Position numbers and translations under genes: made by a program. Source: Luteimonas sp. S4-F44 (GTDB lineage Bacteria > Pseudomonadota > Gammaproteobacteria > Xanthomonadales > Xanthomonadaceae). From it: DNA of 64,000 nucleotides. This document shows, one piece after another, positions 8,337 through 16,047 of the stretch. Numbering within the stretch: position 1 is the stretch's first letter; every line of letters starts with the position of its first letter. The stretch is taken from NCBI RefSeq assembly GCF_022637415.1, contig NZ_CP093340.1:62001-126000 (forward strand), in the 5' to 3' direction. Below the pieces are notes generated by a model. The model was not told where the DNA came from. It ran no database searches and saw only the letters and a program-made list of their open reading frames with translations.

Positions 8337-10892
8337 GTGACCACCGCCGCTGCTCCCGATTTTCCGATTGCCCCGTTGCTGCCCGAGCTCCTCGCCAGCC
8401 TGGCCGTGCACCCGCGGCTGGTGCTCGAGGCGCCGCCTGGTGCCGGCAAGACCACACAGGTGCCGCTGGCGCTGCTCGAGGCGCCTTGGATGGCCGGCCG
8501 TCGCATCGTGATGCTCGAGCCGCGCCGGGTCGCGGCGCGTTCGGCGGCGATGTTCATGGCCCGCCAACTCGGCGAGGAGGTCGGCGGTACGGTCGGTTAC
8601 CGCATCCGCTTCGAGCACCGGGTGTCGGCGCGCACGCGCATCGAAGTCGTGACCGAGGGCATTCTGACCCGGATGCTGCAGGACGATCCCGAGCTCGGCG
8701 GCAGTGGGCCGGGCGGCATCGGTGCGCTGCTGTTCGACGAATTCCATGAGCGTCACCTGGCCGGCGACCTGGGATTGGCGCTGGCGCGCGAGGTGCAGGC
8801 AGGCCTGCGCGATGACCTGCGGATTGTGGTGATGTCTGCCACGCTCGATGGTGCGCGCATCGCGCAGTGGCTGGACGCGCCGCAGCTGTCGAGCGCGGGG
8901 CGCAGCTTCCCGGTGGAGATCTCTTACACGCCGCCGCGTCAGGGCGAAGCGCTGACGCAGCAGGTCCGCCGGGTGCTCGCCGACGCGCTCGCCTCGCACC
9001 CGGGGGATGCACTGGTGTTCCTGCCCGGCCAGCGCGAGATCGCGCGCGTGCAGGCGCAGCTGACAGCCGATGCCGAACGACTCGGCGCCGGCGTTGCCGG
9101 TGGCACGCCCGAGGTGCTTGCGCTGCACGGCGAACTGCCGGTCGAGGCGCAGGCGCATGTGCTGCAGCCGGCCGCCGACGGCCGGCGCCGGATCGTGCTC
9201 GCGACCAACGTCGCCGAGAGCAGCGTCACGCTACCGGGCGTGCGCATCGTGATCGACAGCGGACTGGCGCGCGAACCGCGCTTCGATCCCAACAGCGGGT
9301 TCTCGCGGTTGGACGTGGTGGCGATCAGCCAGGCCTCGGCCGACCAGCGTGCCGGCCGCGCCGGTCGCGTCGCGCCGGGCGTGGCGCTGCGCCTGTGGCC
9401 CGAATCGCAGCGGCTCGAACCGCAGCGTCGTCCCGAGATCGCGCAGGTCGAACTGGCGGCGCTCGCGCTCGAGCTGGCGGCCTGGGGCGACAACGCGCTC
9501 GCGTTCCCCGATGCGCCGCCGGTCGGCGCACTGGCGGCCGCACGCGATCTGCTGCGCCGACTCGACGCGCTCGATGCGGCGGATGCGATCACGCCGGTCG
9601 GCCGGCGCATGCTCGCGCTGGGCACCCATCCGCGGCTGGCGGCGATGCTGCTGGCCGCCGACACGCCGGCCGCGCGTGCGCTGGCCTGCGACCTGTGCGC
9701 GCTGGTCGAGGCCCGCGATCCGATGCGCGGCGCGACGCGTTCGGACGCGCTGGCGATACGTTGGCAGGCACTGGCCGCGTTCCGCGCCGGACGCGTGCCC
9801 GCCGATGCCGCGCGCTCGGCGCTGGCGGCGATCGACGCGGCGGCCCGGCAATGGCGGCGACGCCTGCGGGTCGAGATCGCGCCGCCGTCGAGCGTGCCGG
9901 CGCATGCGCTCGGCGACCTGCTGGCACACGCCTTTCCGGACCGGATCGGCCATCGCCATGCCCGCGACGCGCGGCGTTACGGCCTGAGCAACGGACGCAT
10001 GGCCCGGCTGTTCGACGACAGCGCCTTGCTCGGCGAGCCGTGGATCGTCGCCAGCGACCTGCGCTTCGAGGCGCGCGACGCGCTGCTGCTGCGCGGCGCA
10101 CCGGTCGACGAGGCACAGCTGCGCCGGGCCTGGCCTGCGCGCTTCGTCATCGCCGACGAGACCCATTGGGATGCCGGCAAACGCGCGCTGGTGGGCATGC
10201 GTGTGCAGCGCTTCGACGGCATCGTGCTCGACGCCCGGCCCAACGGCCGGGTCGATCCGACGCAGGCCGCGCGCGCGCTCAGCGACGCGGTCGGCGAACT
10301 CGGACTCGATGTGCTGCCGTGGCGCGACGGACTGCGCCAGTGGCAGGCGCGTGTCGAAGGCCTGCGGACGTGGATGCCAGAACTGGGCCTGCCCGACTTG
10401 TCCGATGCCGCGCTGTTGACCACCCGCGAGGACTGGCTGGCGCCGGCGTTCGCCGGTTGCACGCGGCTCGACGCGCTGGATGCCGACACGTTCGCGCAGG
10501 CATTGCAAAGCCGACTCGACTGGGCACAGCGCCAGCAGCTCGACCGCTGGGCGCCGGTGCGGATCACGGTGCCGTCCGGCCAGGCGCGCGCGATCGAGTA
10601 CGGCCTCGAGGCCGACGGCACGCCGCGCGCGCCAGTGCTCGCGGTCAAGCTGCAGGAACTGTTCGGGCTGGCCGACACGCCGACGATCGCCGACGGCCGC
10701 GTCGCGCTGACGATCCACCTGCTGTCGCCGGCCGGCCGGCCGCTGCAGGTCACCCGCGATCTGCAGGGGTTTTGGGCGCGCACGTATCCGGAAGTGCGCA
10801 AGGAGATGAAGGGGCGGTATCCGAAGCATCCTTGGCCGGAGGACCCGTGGAACGCCCCCGCAACGCATCGGGCCAAACCGCGCGGCACTTAG
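8337..10892 (+). CDS. hrpB: HrpB, ATP-dependent DEAH-box RNA helicase
   Basis: An 851-residue helicase with Walker A GAGKTT (about residue 37), DEFHE in motif II (about 134), SATLDG, ATNVAESSVTLPG, DSGLAR and QRAGRAGR. The C-terminal HrpB-type domain is recognisable by PEVRKEMKGRYPKHPWPEDPW. The family is common in Proteobacteria with a poorly defined RNA role. The start is uncertain: GTG at 8337 fits relatives, while the in-frame ATG at 8244 would add 31 residues; neither has a strong ribosome-binding site. The last 13 codons (NAPATHRAKPRGT) fall within the first unit of a 110-bp tandem repeat, so the C-terminal tail may have been replaced or extended. Confidence 0.92.
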   Translation: MTTAAAPDFPIAPLLPELLASLAVHPRLVLEAPPGAGKTTQVPLALLEAPWMAGRRIVMLEPRRVAARSAAMFMARQLGEEVGGTVGYRIRFEHRVSARTRIEVVTEGILTRMLQDDPELGGSGPGGIGALLFDEFHERHLAGDLGLALAREVQAGLRDDLRIVVMSATLDGARIAQWLDAPQLSSAGRSFPVEISYTPPRQGEALTQQVRRVLADALASHPGDALVFLPGQREIARVQAQLTADAERLGAGVAGGTPEVLALHGELPVEAQAHVLQPAADGRRRIVLATNVAESSVTLPGVRIVIDSGLAREPRFDPNSGFSRLDVVAISQASADQRAGRAGRVAPGVALRLWPESQRLEPQRRPEIAQVELAALALELAAWGDNALAFPDAPPVGALAAARDLLRRLDALDAADAITPVGRRMLALGTHPRLAAMLLAADTPAARALACDLCALVEARDPMRGATRSDALAIRWQALAAFRAGRVPADAARSALAAIDAAARQWRRRLRVEIAPPSSVPAHALGDLLAHAFPDRIGHRHARDARRYGLSNGRMARLFDDSALLGEPWIVASDLRFEARDALLLRGAPVDEAQLRRAWPARFVIADETHWDAGKRALVGMRVQRFDGIVLDARPNGRVDPTQAARALSDAVGELGLDVLPWRDGLRQWQARVEGLRTWMPELGLPDLSDAALLTTREDWLAPAFAGCTRLDALDADTFAQALQSRLDWAQRQQLDRWAPVRITVPSGQARAIEYGLEADGTPRAPVLAVKLQELFGLADTPTIADGRVALTIHLLSPAGRPLQVTRDLQGFWARTYPEVRKEMKGRYPKHPWPEDPWNAPATHRAKPRGT

Positions 10893-11068
10893 CGACGTTG
10901 GGATCTGGACCCGTGGCGACGGTGGGACGTTGTCGCGGCTGTCGGGTGTGCGTGGCGCGGAACGCGCCGGCCACCCATCGTGCAAAGCCAAGAGGGACTT
11001 AGCGGCGTTGGGGGCCGGACCCGTGGCGACGGTGTGGGGTGACTGCGGCTGCTGGGTGTGCGTGGCGC
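10849..11068. repeat. 110-bp imperfect tandem duplication at the hrpB 3' end
   Basis: Two adjacent units, 10849-10958 and 10959-11068, align without gaps over 110 bases with 24 mismatches by my count (about 78% identity). Shared blocks include acccgtggcgacggtg and gggtgtgcgtggcgc. The first unit contains the end of hrpB and its TAG stop. In the second unit the equivalent of the coding tail is still recognisable (CVARNAPATHRAKPRGT in a different frame). A weaker partial match lies at 12236-12287. This stretch contains no other gene. Confidence 0.8.
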
Positions 11069-11071
11069 GCG

Positions 11072-11632
11072 CTATCCGCGGACGACATCGTAGGTCGTGC
11101 GAACAAGTCCGTCGTCAGTCGCATGGCTGCCGCGCACGGTGAGGTGCAGTTCGGTATCGAGCGCGCCAAACAACGCGCGCCCTGACCCAAGCACGATGGG
11201 CGCGACCGAGATCGTGAGCTCGTCAACAAGACCTGCACGGAGGAACGTCTGGATAGTGCGGCCACCATCGATATACACGTCGTGGACGCCGAGCGCATCG
11301 AGGAGGTGGGTGGCCTCCTCGATCGACTCGGCCGTCCGAACACGTGAGTCGTCGATGTGGCCACGTGTGGTGAGGACAATCACATGCGTACCGTCGAACG
11401 GCCACTCTCCGAAGCCGAGGATCGTGTCGTAGGTAGCGCGCCCCATGACGATGGCGTCGACCGTCTTACAAAACGTTGTCCAGATAAGCGCGGGATGCGC
11501 GGCGGACGTGCCGACCTTGTGCTGGCGGGCCGGCAGGTCGGTCAGCCATTCGAGCGTGCCGTCTTCGCGGGCGATCTTGCCGTCGACACTCGTGCCGATG
11601 AACACGCGTCCGCGCCAGGTTCGAGCCGTCAT
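11072..11632 (-). CDS. Dihydrofolate-reductase-like (RibD C-terminal domain) protein
   Basis: A 186-residue protein of the RibD_C/DHFR-like family, as in Bacillus YyaP/YwjB. Visible features are RVFIGTSVDGKIA at the N-terminus, a VMGRATYDTI segment, GHVIVLTT-like strand (THVIVLTTRG) and VYIDGGRTIQTFLRAGLVDELTISVAPIVLGSGRALF, the characteristic NADPH-binding and C-terminal strands. It is not a classical trimethoprim-target DHFR. The ATG at 11632 overlaps the TGA of the upstream TetR gene, so the two are translationally coupled. An in-frame GTG at 11638 is also possible. Base composition looks less GC-rich than its neighbours, and I infer possible transfer. Confidence 0.85.
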   Translation of the reverse strand: MTARTWRGRVFIGTSVDGKIAREDGTLEWLTDLPARQHKVGTSAAHPALIWTTFCKTVDAIVMGRATYDTILGFGEWPFDGTHVIVLTTRGHIDDSRVRTAESIEEATHLLDALGVHDVYIDGGRTIQTFLRAGLVDELTISVAPIVLGSGRALFGALDTELHLTVRGSHATDDGLVRTTYDVVRG

Positions 11633-12180
11633 CTCCACATCTCCAGGAATCGTTCGAGCGTGAGCAAGGGGGCCGTCTGGTCGAGGTCGACGGCAGACCG
11701 GAACAGCGCGCCATGCAGGGCATCGAGCAGCATCGTGCCGCCGGCCGCTGGGTCATTGAGTCTGGGCAGGTTCATGGATTCGAGCAGGTACGCAATTCTT
11801 TGCGCCTGGAGGGTCCAGCCTGTCGCCAGGAGCGCAGCGAGCGCCGGGTCCTGCAGATCGCTCATCGCTTCCGATAACGCGTAGACCGCGCCGGCAGTCG
11901 AGTTGGCGCCGAACTCGCGGCCAACATACGCCGCGAGGATGGCTGCAGGGTCATCACCGTCGGCGAGCGGTTCCCGCGGGACGAGTTCGATCCAGCGTTG
12001 AGTGAGGGCGCGCTGCAGGCCTGCCTTCGATCCGAATCGCTTGATGAGACCGGCTGGGCCGATTCCGGCAGAGGGTGCGACATCCGACAGCGACCAGGGC
12101 GTCAGTTCGGATCGCTGCTCAAGAAACGCCACAATGCGCGTGAGCAGCTCGTCGTCGGAAAGGCGGCGTGGACGGACCAT
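11629..12180 (-). CDS. TetR family transcriptional regulator
   Basis: A 183-residue regulator with an N-terminal helix-turn-helix region (LLTRIVAFLEQRSELTPWSLSDVAPSAGIGPAGLIKRFGSKAGLQRAL) matching TetR proteins; the helix GIGPAGLIKRFGSK corresponds to the recognition segment. The C-terminal half is an all-helical ligand-binding region (AYVGREFGANSTAGAVYALSEAMSDLQDP). The start at the ATG 12178-12180 gives a normal length; upstream in-frame codons cross an AT-rich operator region. There is no obvious ribosome-binding site, so translation could be near-leaderless. It heads an operon with the reductase-like gene and most likely represses it and itself. Confidence 0.88.
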   Translation of the reverse strand: MVRPRRLSDDELLTRIVAFLEQRSELTPWSLSDVAPSAGIGPAGLIKRFGSKAGLQRALTQRWIELVPREPLADGDDPAAILAAYVGREFGANSTAGAVYALSEAMSDLQDPALAALLATGWTLQAQRIAYLLESMNLPRLNDPAAGGTMLLDALHGALFRSAVDLDQTAPLLTLERFLEMWR

Positions 12181-12184
12181 GCTG

Positions 12185-12206
12185 TTAGTGAATGATAATT
12201 TACTAA
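12185..12206. promoter_or_regulatory. Palindromic operator, probable TetR autoregulatory site
   Basis: A 22-bp near-palindrome with outer arms TTAGT and ACTAA matches its own reverse complement at 18 of 22 positions. It ends five bases before the TetR start codon. A second short inverted repeat (TTATC at 12209-12213 and GATAA at 12216-12220) lies next to it. The stretch is strikingly AT-rich in a GC-rich region. TetR proteins usually bind such palindromes over their own promoter; assignment to this regulator is by position. Confidence 0.65.
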
Positions 12207-12235
12207 TCTTATCACGATAACGGACCGCGGTGCCG

Positions 12236-12287
12236 TAGCGGCGTTGCGGCTTGGTCACGGCGGTTGGTGATGCGTGGCGTGGCGCGG
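12236..12287. repeat. Weak partial copy of the hrpB-end repeat on the far side of the TetR cassette
   Basis: The sequence shares tagcggcgttg at its start and a gcgtggcg...tggcgcgg block at its end with the second 110-bp unit, in the same order, but with an internal gap. The similarity is by eye and could be chance in GC-rich DNA. If real, the TetR/reductase cassette is bracketed by related sequence. Confidence 0.3.
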
Positions 12288-12399
12288 CCGCACAACGTTG
12301 GTTGAACGCACGAGCGTGCAGGGCCTGCGCTCACGCTGGATCGACGGTCGGCGACGCAGACTGGTCGCCTTTCCTCATGGTCATTTTCAGGAGCCCCCG

Positions 12400-12765
12400 A
12401 TGAGCAAGTTCGAAGCGCTGTCCGACAAGGCCGTGTCCCTGGTCGGCCAGGCAGGTGACAGCCTGCGCCACGCGATTCCGGACACCGCGGAAAAGTGGCT
12501 CAAGACCGGCCTGACCGTGGGCGCGGCGCGTACCGGGGCGAAGGTCGCGGGCGGCTTCCTGCGCCGCAACCCGGCGATCGTGGCGGCCAGCGCCATCGGC
12601 CTGGGCCTGGTGTGGGTCGCGGCGCGGCAGTACCGCAAGAAGCAGGCGAACGGCGCCATCCAGGGCAACTCGCGTCGGATTGAGGCCGGCAACGCGGCCG
12701 CGCGCCAGCGTTCGACCAACGCCGCGCGCGGACACACCGCCCCGAGCAGCGCGGACGAGGCCTGA
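12400..12765 (+). CDS. Small membrane-associated protein of unknown function
   Basis: A 121-residue protein beginning MSKFEALSDKAVSLVGQAGDSLRHAIPDTAEKWLKTG. It has an amphipathic N-terminal half, one probable membrane segment at about residues 66-82 (NPAIVAASAIGLGLVWVAA) followed by the positive stretch RQYRKK, and a polar, low-complexity tail. The layout recalls DUF883/ElaB-type stress proteins but I cannot assign it to a family. CAGGAG at 12388-12393 gives a good ribosome-binding site for the ATG at 12400. A strong terminator follows about 50 bases after the stop, so it appears to be a single-gene unit. Confidence 0.75.
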   Translation: MSKFEALSDKAVSLVGQAGDSLRHAIPDTAEKWLKTGLTVGAARTGAKVAGGFLRRNPAIVAASAIGLGLVWVAARQYRKKQANGAIQGNSRRIEAGNAAARQRSTNAARGHTAPSSADEA

Positions 12766-12813
12766 GCCATCCCAGGACGCCGCGTCGCGGCGTCAGTTTC
12801 GCGTGTCGATGAG

Positions 12814-12845
12814 GCGGCCGACCCCGACAGGGGTGGCCGCTTTTT
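12814..12845 (+). terminator. Intrinsic terminator
   Basis: Left arm 12814-12825 (gcggcc, a bulged g, acccc), loop gaca, right arm 12830-12840 and a T run at 12841-12845. It ends the transcript of the small membrane protein. An additional short perfect hairpin with 8-bp arms (gacgccgc / gcggcgtc) lies upstream at about 12777-12795. Confidence 0.8.
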
Positions 12846-12970
12846 GTCGTGCCGGTCCGACAGGCAACGATCGCCCATGCGCCTGAACGCGTCGCGCCGT
12901 GTCGCCCGGTCTCTGCCGGCGCGGGATGTGCCCCGGTATCCTCGCGCCTCGTCCCTTTGATGCCGCTGCC

Positions 12971-14020
12971 ATGCGTCCACGCCTCCCGTCTTTTCCTGTC
13001 CCGCGCCGCGCACCGCGGATGCTCGCGCTGTGTGCATTGGCGATGCTCGCGGCGGGTTGCGGACGCGACAACGTCAAACCCGTGCCGGTCGCGCCGGCCA
13101 CCACGCCCGCGGCGCCTGCGACCCGGACGCCGCCGGTCCGCATCGGCCTGGCGCTGGGCGGTGGTGCGGCCAAGGGTTTTGCGCACATCGGCGTGATCAA
13201 GATGCTCGAAGCCAATGGCATCAAGGCCGATTTCGTCGCCGGGACCAGCGCCGGCAGCGTGGTCGGCGCGTTGTACGCCAGCGGCATGGATCCGTTCCGG
13301 ATGCAGGAGCGGGCGGTCGCGCTCGACGAATCGAGCATCCGCGACGTGCGGCTGTTCTCCGGCGGCCTGGTGCAGGGCGTCGCGCTGCAGGACTACGTCA
13401 ATCGCGAGGTCGGCAACCGCACGATCGACCGTCTGCCGATCCCGTTCGCGGCGGTCGCCACGCGCCTGGAGACCGGTGACCGCATCGTGTTCGTCCGCGG
13501 CAATACCGGCCAGGCGGTGCGCGCTTCGAGCAGCGTGCCGGGCGTGTTCGAGCCGGTGAAGATCGGCGACCGTCACTACGTCGACGGCGGGGTCGTCAGC
13601 CCGGTGCCGGTGGACGCGGCCCGCCAACTCGGCGCCGACCTGGTGATCGCGGTCGACATTTCCAGCAAGGCCAGCGGCAGCACGCCCGGCAGCATGCTGG
13701 GCATCGTCAACCAGTCGATCGCGATCATGGGCCAGAACCTCGGGCGTCAGGAATTGGCGCGCGCGGACGTGGTGATCCGACCGCAGGTCAACGACATCGG
13801 GCCGGCCAGCTTCGAACAGCGCAACGCGGCGATTCTGCAGGGCGAGCGTGCCGCGCTGGCCGCGATGCCGCGCATCCGCGAGAAGCTCGCCGAACTTCAG
13901 CGCGCACGTGCGGCCGCGCGTGCGCCCGCCAAGCCGGTCGAGCCCGAGCCGGTGGATATCGACTGCGGTGACAGTTGGGTGCGCCGGCTCAACCCATTCG
14001 CCAAGGAGCGCGCCTGCTGA
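12971..14020 (+). CDS. Patatin-like phospholipase lipoprotein (RssA type)
   Basis: A 349-residue protein with a lipoprotein signal (lipobox LAAGC at about residues 29-33), then a short Pro/Ala/Thr linker and a patatin domain. The oxyanion loop GGGAAKGFAH (about 62-71), the nucleophile motif GTSAGS (about 93-98) and the catalytic aspartate in DGG (about 204-206) are all present, so the Ser-Asp dyad looks intact. Patatin enzymes hydrolyse phospholipid or other acyl esters. This one should be membrane-anchored in the periplasm. The ATG at 12971 places the signal peptide correctly; an in-frame GTG at 12899 is too far upstream. Confidence 0.9.
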   Translation: MRPRLPSFPVPRRAPRMLALCALAMLAAGCGRDNVKPVPVAPATTPAAPATRTPPVRIGLALGGGAAKGFAHIGVIKMLEANGIKADFVAGTSAGSVVGALYASGMDPFRMQERAVALDESSIRDVRLFSGGLVQGVALQDYVNREVGNRTIDRLPIPFAAVATRLETGDRIVFVRGNTGQAVRASSSVPGVFEPVKIGDRHYVDGGVVSPVPVDAARQLGADLVIAVDISSKASGSTPGSMLGIVNQSIAIMGQNLGRQELARADVVIRPQVNDIGPASFEQRNAAILQGERAALAAMPRIREKLAELQRARAAARAPAKPVEPEPVDIDCGDSWVRRLNPFAKERAC

Positions 14021-14357
14021 CGCGCCGGGGCCTGGCGCTTTGCGGATGGGCCGGCCCGCCTGCGGCCGGGGAGGGGGCGCTGTGGCCGAGCGGCGCTCGG
14101 CTTGCCGGCGGCTTGGGGTCGACGTTGCCGTCCGTTCACTCTGAGCCGACATCGCCGTCACCAGACTGGACGCGGCCCGGTTTCGGGGATGCCGACACGG
14201 GCATCGCCCAGGCATGGGGATCGATCCTGCTTCGCCGTCGCATGACGGTGCGGTCCCGGTGCCGCCGAGTGCCTTCCGCCGTCGGCACTGCCGCCTGCGC
14301 TGCCGGCGCCATCGACGCGATGCGGTTCGTCCGCATCCCTGCGAGGAGAGACGCCCC
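14021..14357. other. Intergenic region without a recognisable gene
   Basis: About 337 bases between the patatin and channel genes. Short GC-rich inverted repeats are present, but there is no T-tract terminator, and no ORF here has convincing codon structure. GAGGAG just before 14358 is the ribosome-binding site of the next gene. Confidence 0.5.
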
Positions 14358-15971
14358 ATGCAACCCCATACGCTCGCCCGGCAACTCGAACTGAGCCTGG
14401 GCCACTATTTGCCGACCGTCCTGGCGGCGGTGGCCGTCCTGATCGTCGGACTGATCGTCGCGTTGGTCGCGCGCGGCCTCGTGCGCAGTGGACTGACCCG
14501 ATTGCGCCTCAACGAACGCGTGAACGCCCAGACCGCTTCGCGCATCGACGTCGTCCGGGTGGCGGCCTCGGTCACGTTCTGGTTCGTCATCATCGTTGCG
14601 CTGATCGGCGTGTTCAGCGTGCTGCGCTTCGACGGCCTGTACGGCCCGTTCTCGGCGCTGGTGGCCGAGGTCATGCTGTACCTGCCGCGGATTATCCTGG
14701 CTGGGGTCCTGGCGCTGGTCGCGTGGCTGCTGGCCACGGCGCTGCGCGCGGGCGTCAACCGGCTGATGGCCGCGGGGCGCTGGGACGAGAAGCTGTCGGC
14801 TTCGGCCGGCGTGCGGCCGATCTCGGCGGTGCTCGGTGATGTCGTCTACTGGCTGGTGCTGCTGCTGTTCCTGCCGGCGATCGTCGCGGCGCTGCGTGTG
14901 GAAGGCCTGATGGCGCCGCTGTCGCAGATGACCGCGCAGGTCACGTCGATGCTGCCCAATGTCTTCGCCGCCGTCGTGATCGGACTGGTCGGCTGGCTGA
15001 TTGCCAAGGTGTTGCGCGGTCTGGTGAGCAACCTGCTGGCGGCGACCGGCATCGACCGCTTCGGCGATCGCGGGCACACCGGCGCGGGTGTGCGCCTGTC
15101 GCAACTGGGCGGGACGCTGGCGTTCGTGCTGGTCATCGTGCCGACGCTGATCGCCGCACTCGACGCGCTCGCGATCCGCGCGATCTCCGAACCGGCCGGC
15201 GAGATGCTCGGGCTGTTCCTGACCGCGGTGCCCAACCTGCTGGCGGCGGCGCTGATCCTCCTGGTGGCGTGGTACCTGGGCCGGTTCGTCGCCGGGCTGC
15301 TGACACGCCTGCTGGAGAATCTCGGCTTCGACCGCCTGCCCGAGCGTCTGGGGTTGGGCGCTGCCTTCGGCACCACCCCGACCCGGCCGGCGCCGGTGGA
15401 TACGGCGCTTGCAACCGCCGATCCGGTCGCCGCCGCCGGCACGCCCGAACCCGGGCTGCCGCTCGAGGCCACGCCGGTCGCCGCCCCGGCAGCGCCGCCT
15501 GAGGGCAACGGCCTGTCGGCAGGCGTCGGGCGCGTGGCGCTGTTCTTCATCCTGCTGTTTGCGACCGTCGAGGCCGCGCATCGGCTCGGCTTCACAGGCG
15601 TGCGCGACCTGTTGGCGACTTTCATCGCCTTCGGTGGCGACATCCTGCTGGGCGGTGTGATCCTGGTCGTCGGCTACTGGCTGGCCGACCTGGCCGCACG
15701 CGCGATCCAGCGCGCCAATCCCGGCGGCGGCGTCGGCCTGTCGCGCATCGCCCGCGTCGCGATCCTCGGTCTGGTGATCGCGATGGGGCTGCGCGCGATG
15801 GGAATCGCCGACGACATCGTCAATCTTGCGTTCGGGCTGGTGCTCGGTGCGGTCGCCGTCGCGGTCGCATTGGCCTTCGGCCTGGGCGGGCGTGCGGCGG
15901 CCGGCAAGGTCGCCGACCGGTGGGCGCAGGCGTACCTGGACCGTCGCCGCGACGACGATCCGTTGCCGTAA
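14358..15971 (+). CDS. Mechanosensitive ion channel-like protein with repeated conserved TM helices
   Basis: A 537-residue polytopic membrane protein. Hydrophobic helices repeat through the sequence in units such as LPNVFAAVVIGLVGWLIAKVLRGLVSNLLAATGIDRFGDR and VPNLLAAALILLVAWYLGRFVAGLLTRLLENLGFDRL, the signature of the conserved TM-helix family (PF05552) associated with MscS-like channels. A proline/alanine-rich cytoplasmic linker lies at about residues 335-385. The C-terminus ends with GLGGRAAAGKVADRWAQAYLDRRR, resembling the pore-lining region of such channels. It probably contributes to osmotic response. GAGGAG gives a strong ribosome-binding site at the ATG 14358. Confidence 0.85.
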   Translation: MQPHTLARQLELSLGHYLPTVLAAVAVLIVGLIVALVARGLVRSGLTRLRLNERVNAQTASRIDVVRVAASVTFWFVIIVALIGVFSVLRFDGLYGPFSALVAEVMLYLPRIILAGVLALVAWLLATALRAGVNRLMAAGRWDEKLSASAGVRPISAVLGDVVYWLVLLLFLPAIVAALRVEGLMAPLSQMTAQVTSMLPNVFAAVVIGLVGWLIAKVLRGLVSNLLAATGIDRFGDRGHTGAGVRLSQLGGTLAFVLVIVPTLIAALDALAIRAISEPAGEMLGLFLTAVPNLLAAALILLVAWYLGRFVAGLLTRLLENLGFDRLPERLGLGAAFGTTPTRPAPVDTALATADPVAAAGTPEPGLPLEATPVAAPAAPPEGNGLSAGVGRVALFFILLFATVEAAHRLGFTGVRDLLATFIAFGGDILLGGVILVVGYWLADLAARAIQRANPGGGVGLSRIARVAILGLVIAMGLRAMGIADDIVNLAFGLVLGAVAVAVALAFGLGGRAAAGKVADRWAQAYLDRRRDDDPLP

Positions 15972-15983
15972 CCCGCAGCCAGT

Positions 15984-16014
15984 GGTCCTGGCGGGCGCGT
16001 CCGACGCCAGGACC
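15984..16014. terminator. Candidate terminator hairpin between convergent genes
   Basis: A perfect 10-bp stem (15984-15993 with 16005-16014) around an 11-base loop lies between the convergent channel and ligase genes. There is no T tract, so activity is uncertain. Confidence 0.45.
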
Positions 16015-16047
16015 GCCCGCCGACGACCGCGTGATCTGCCGCCACCC

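Noticed and set aside
8867..11002. Long second plus-strand frame inside hrpB
   Set aside because: Out-of-frame shadow of hrpB. Its end repeats NAPATHRAKPRGT only because it reads into the second copy of the 110-bp repeat.
10849..11068. CRISPR-like array at the tandem repeat
   Set aside because: Only two long, diverged units in direct contact, with no spacers and no cas genes.
11072..11632. Trimethoprim-resistance dfr gene
   Set aside because: The protein matches the RibD C-terminal/YyaP-like branch rather than a FolA/Dfr enzyme, so resistance cannot be claimed.
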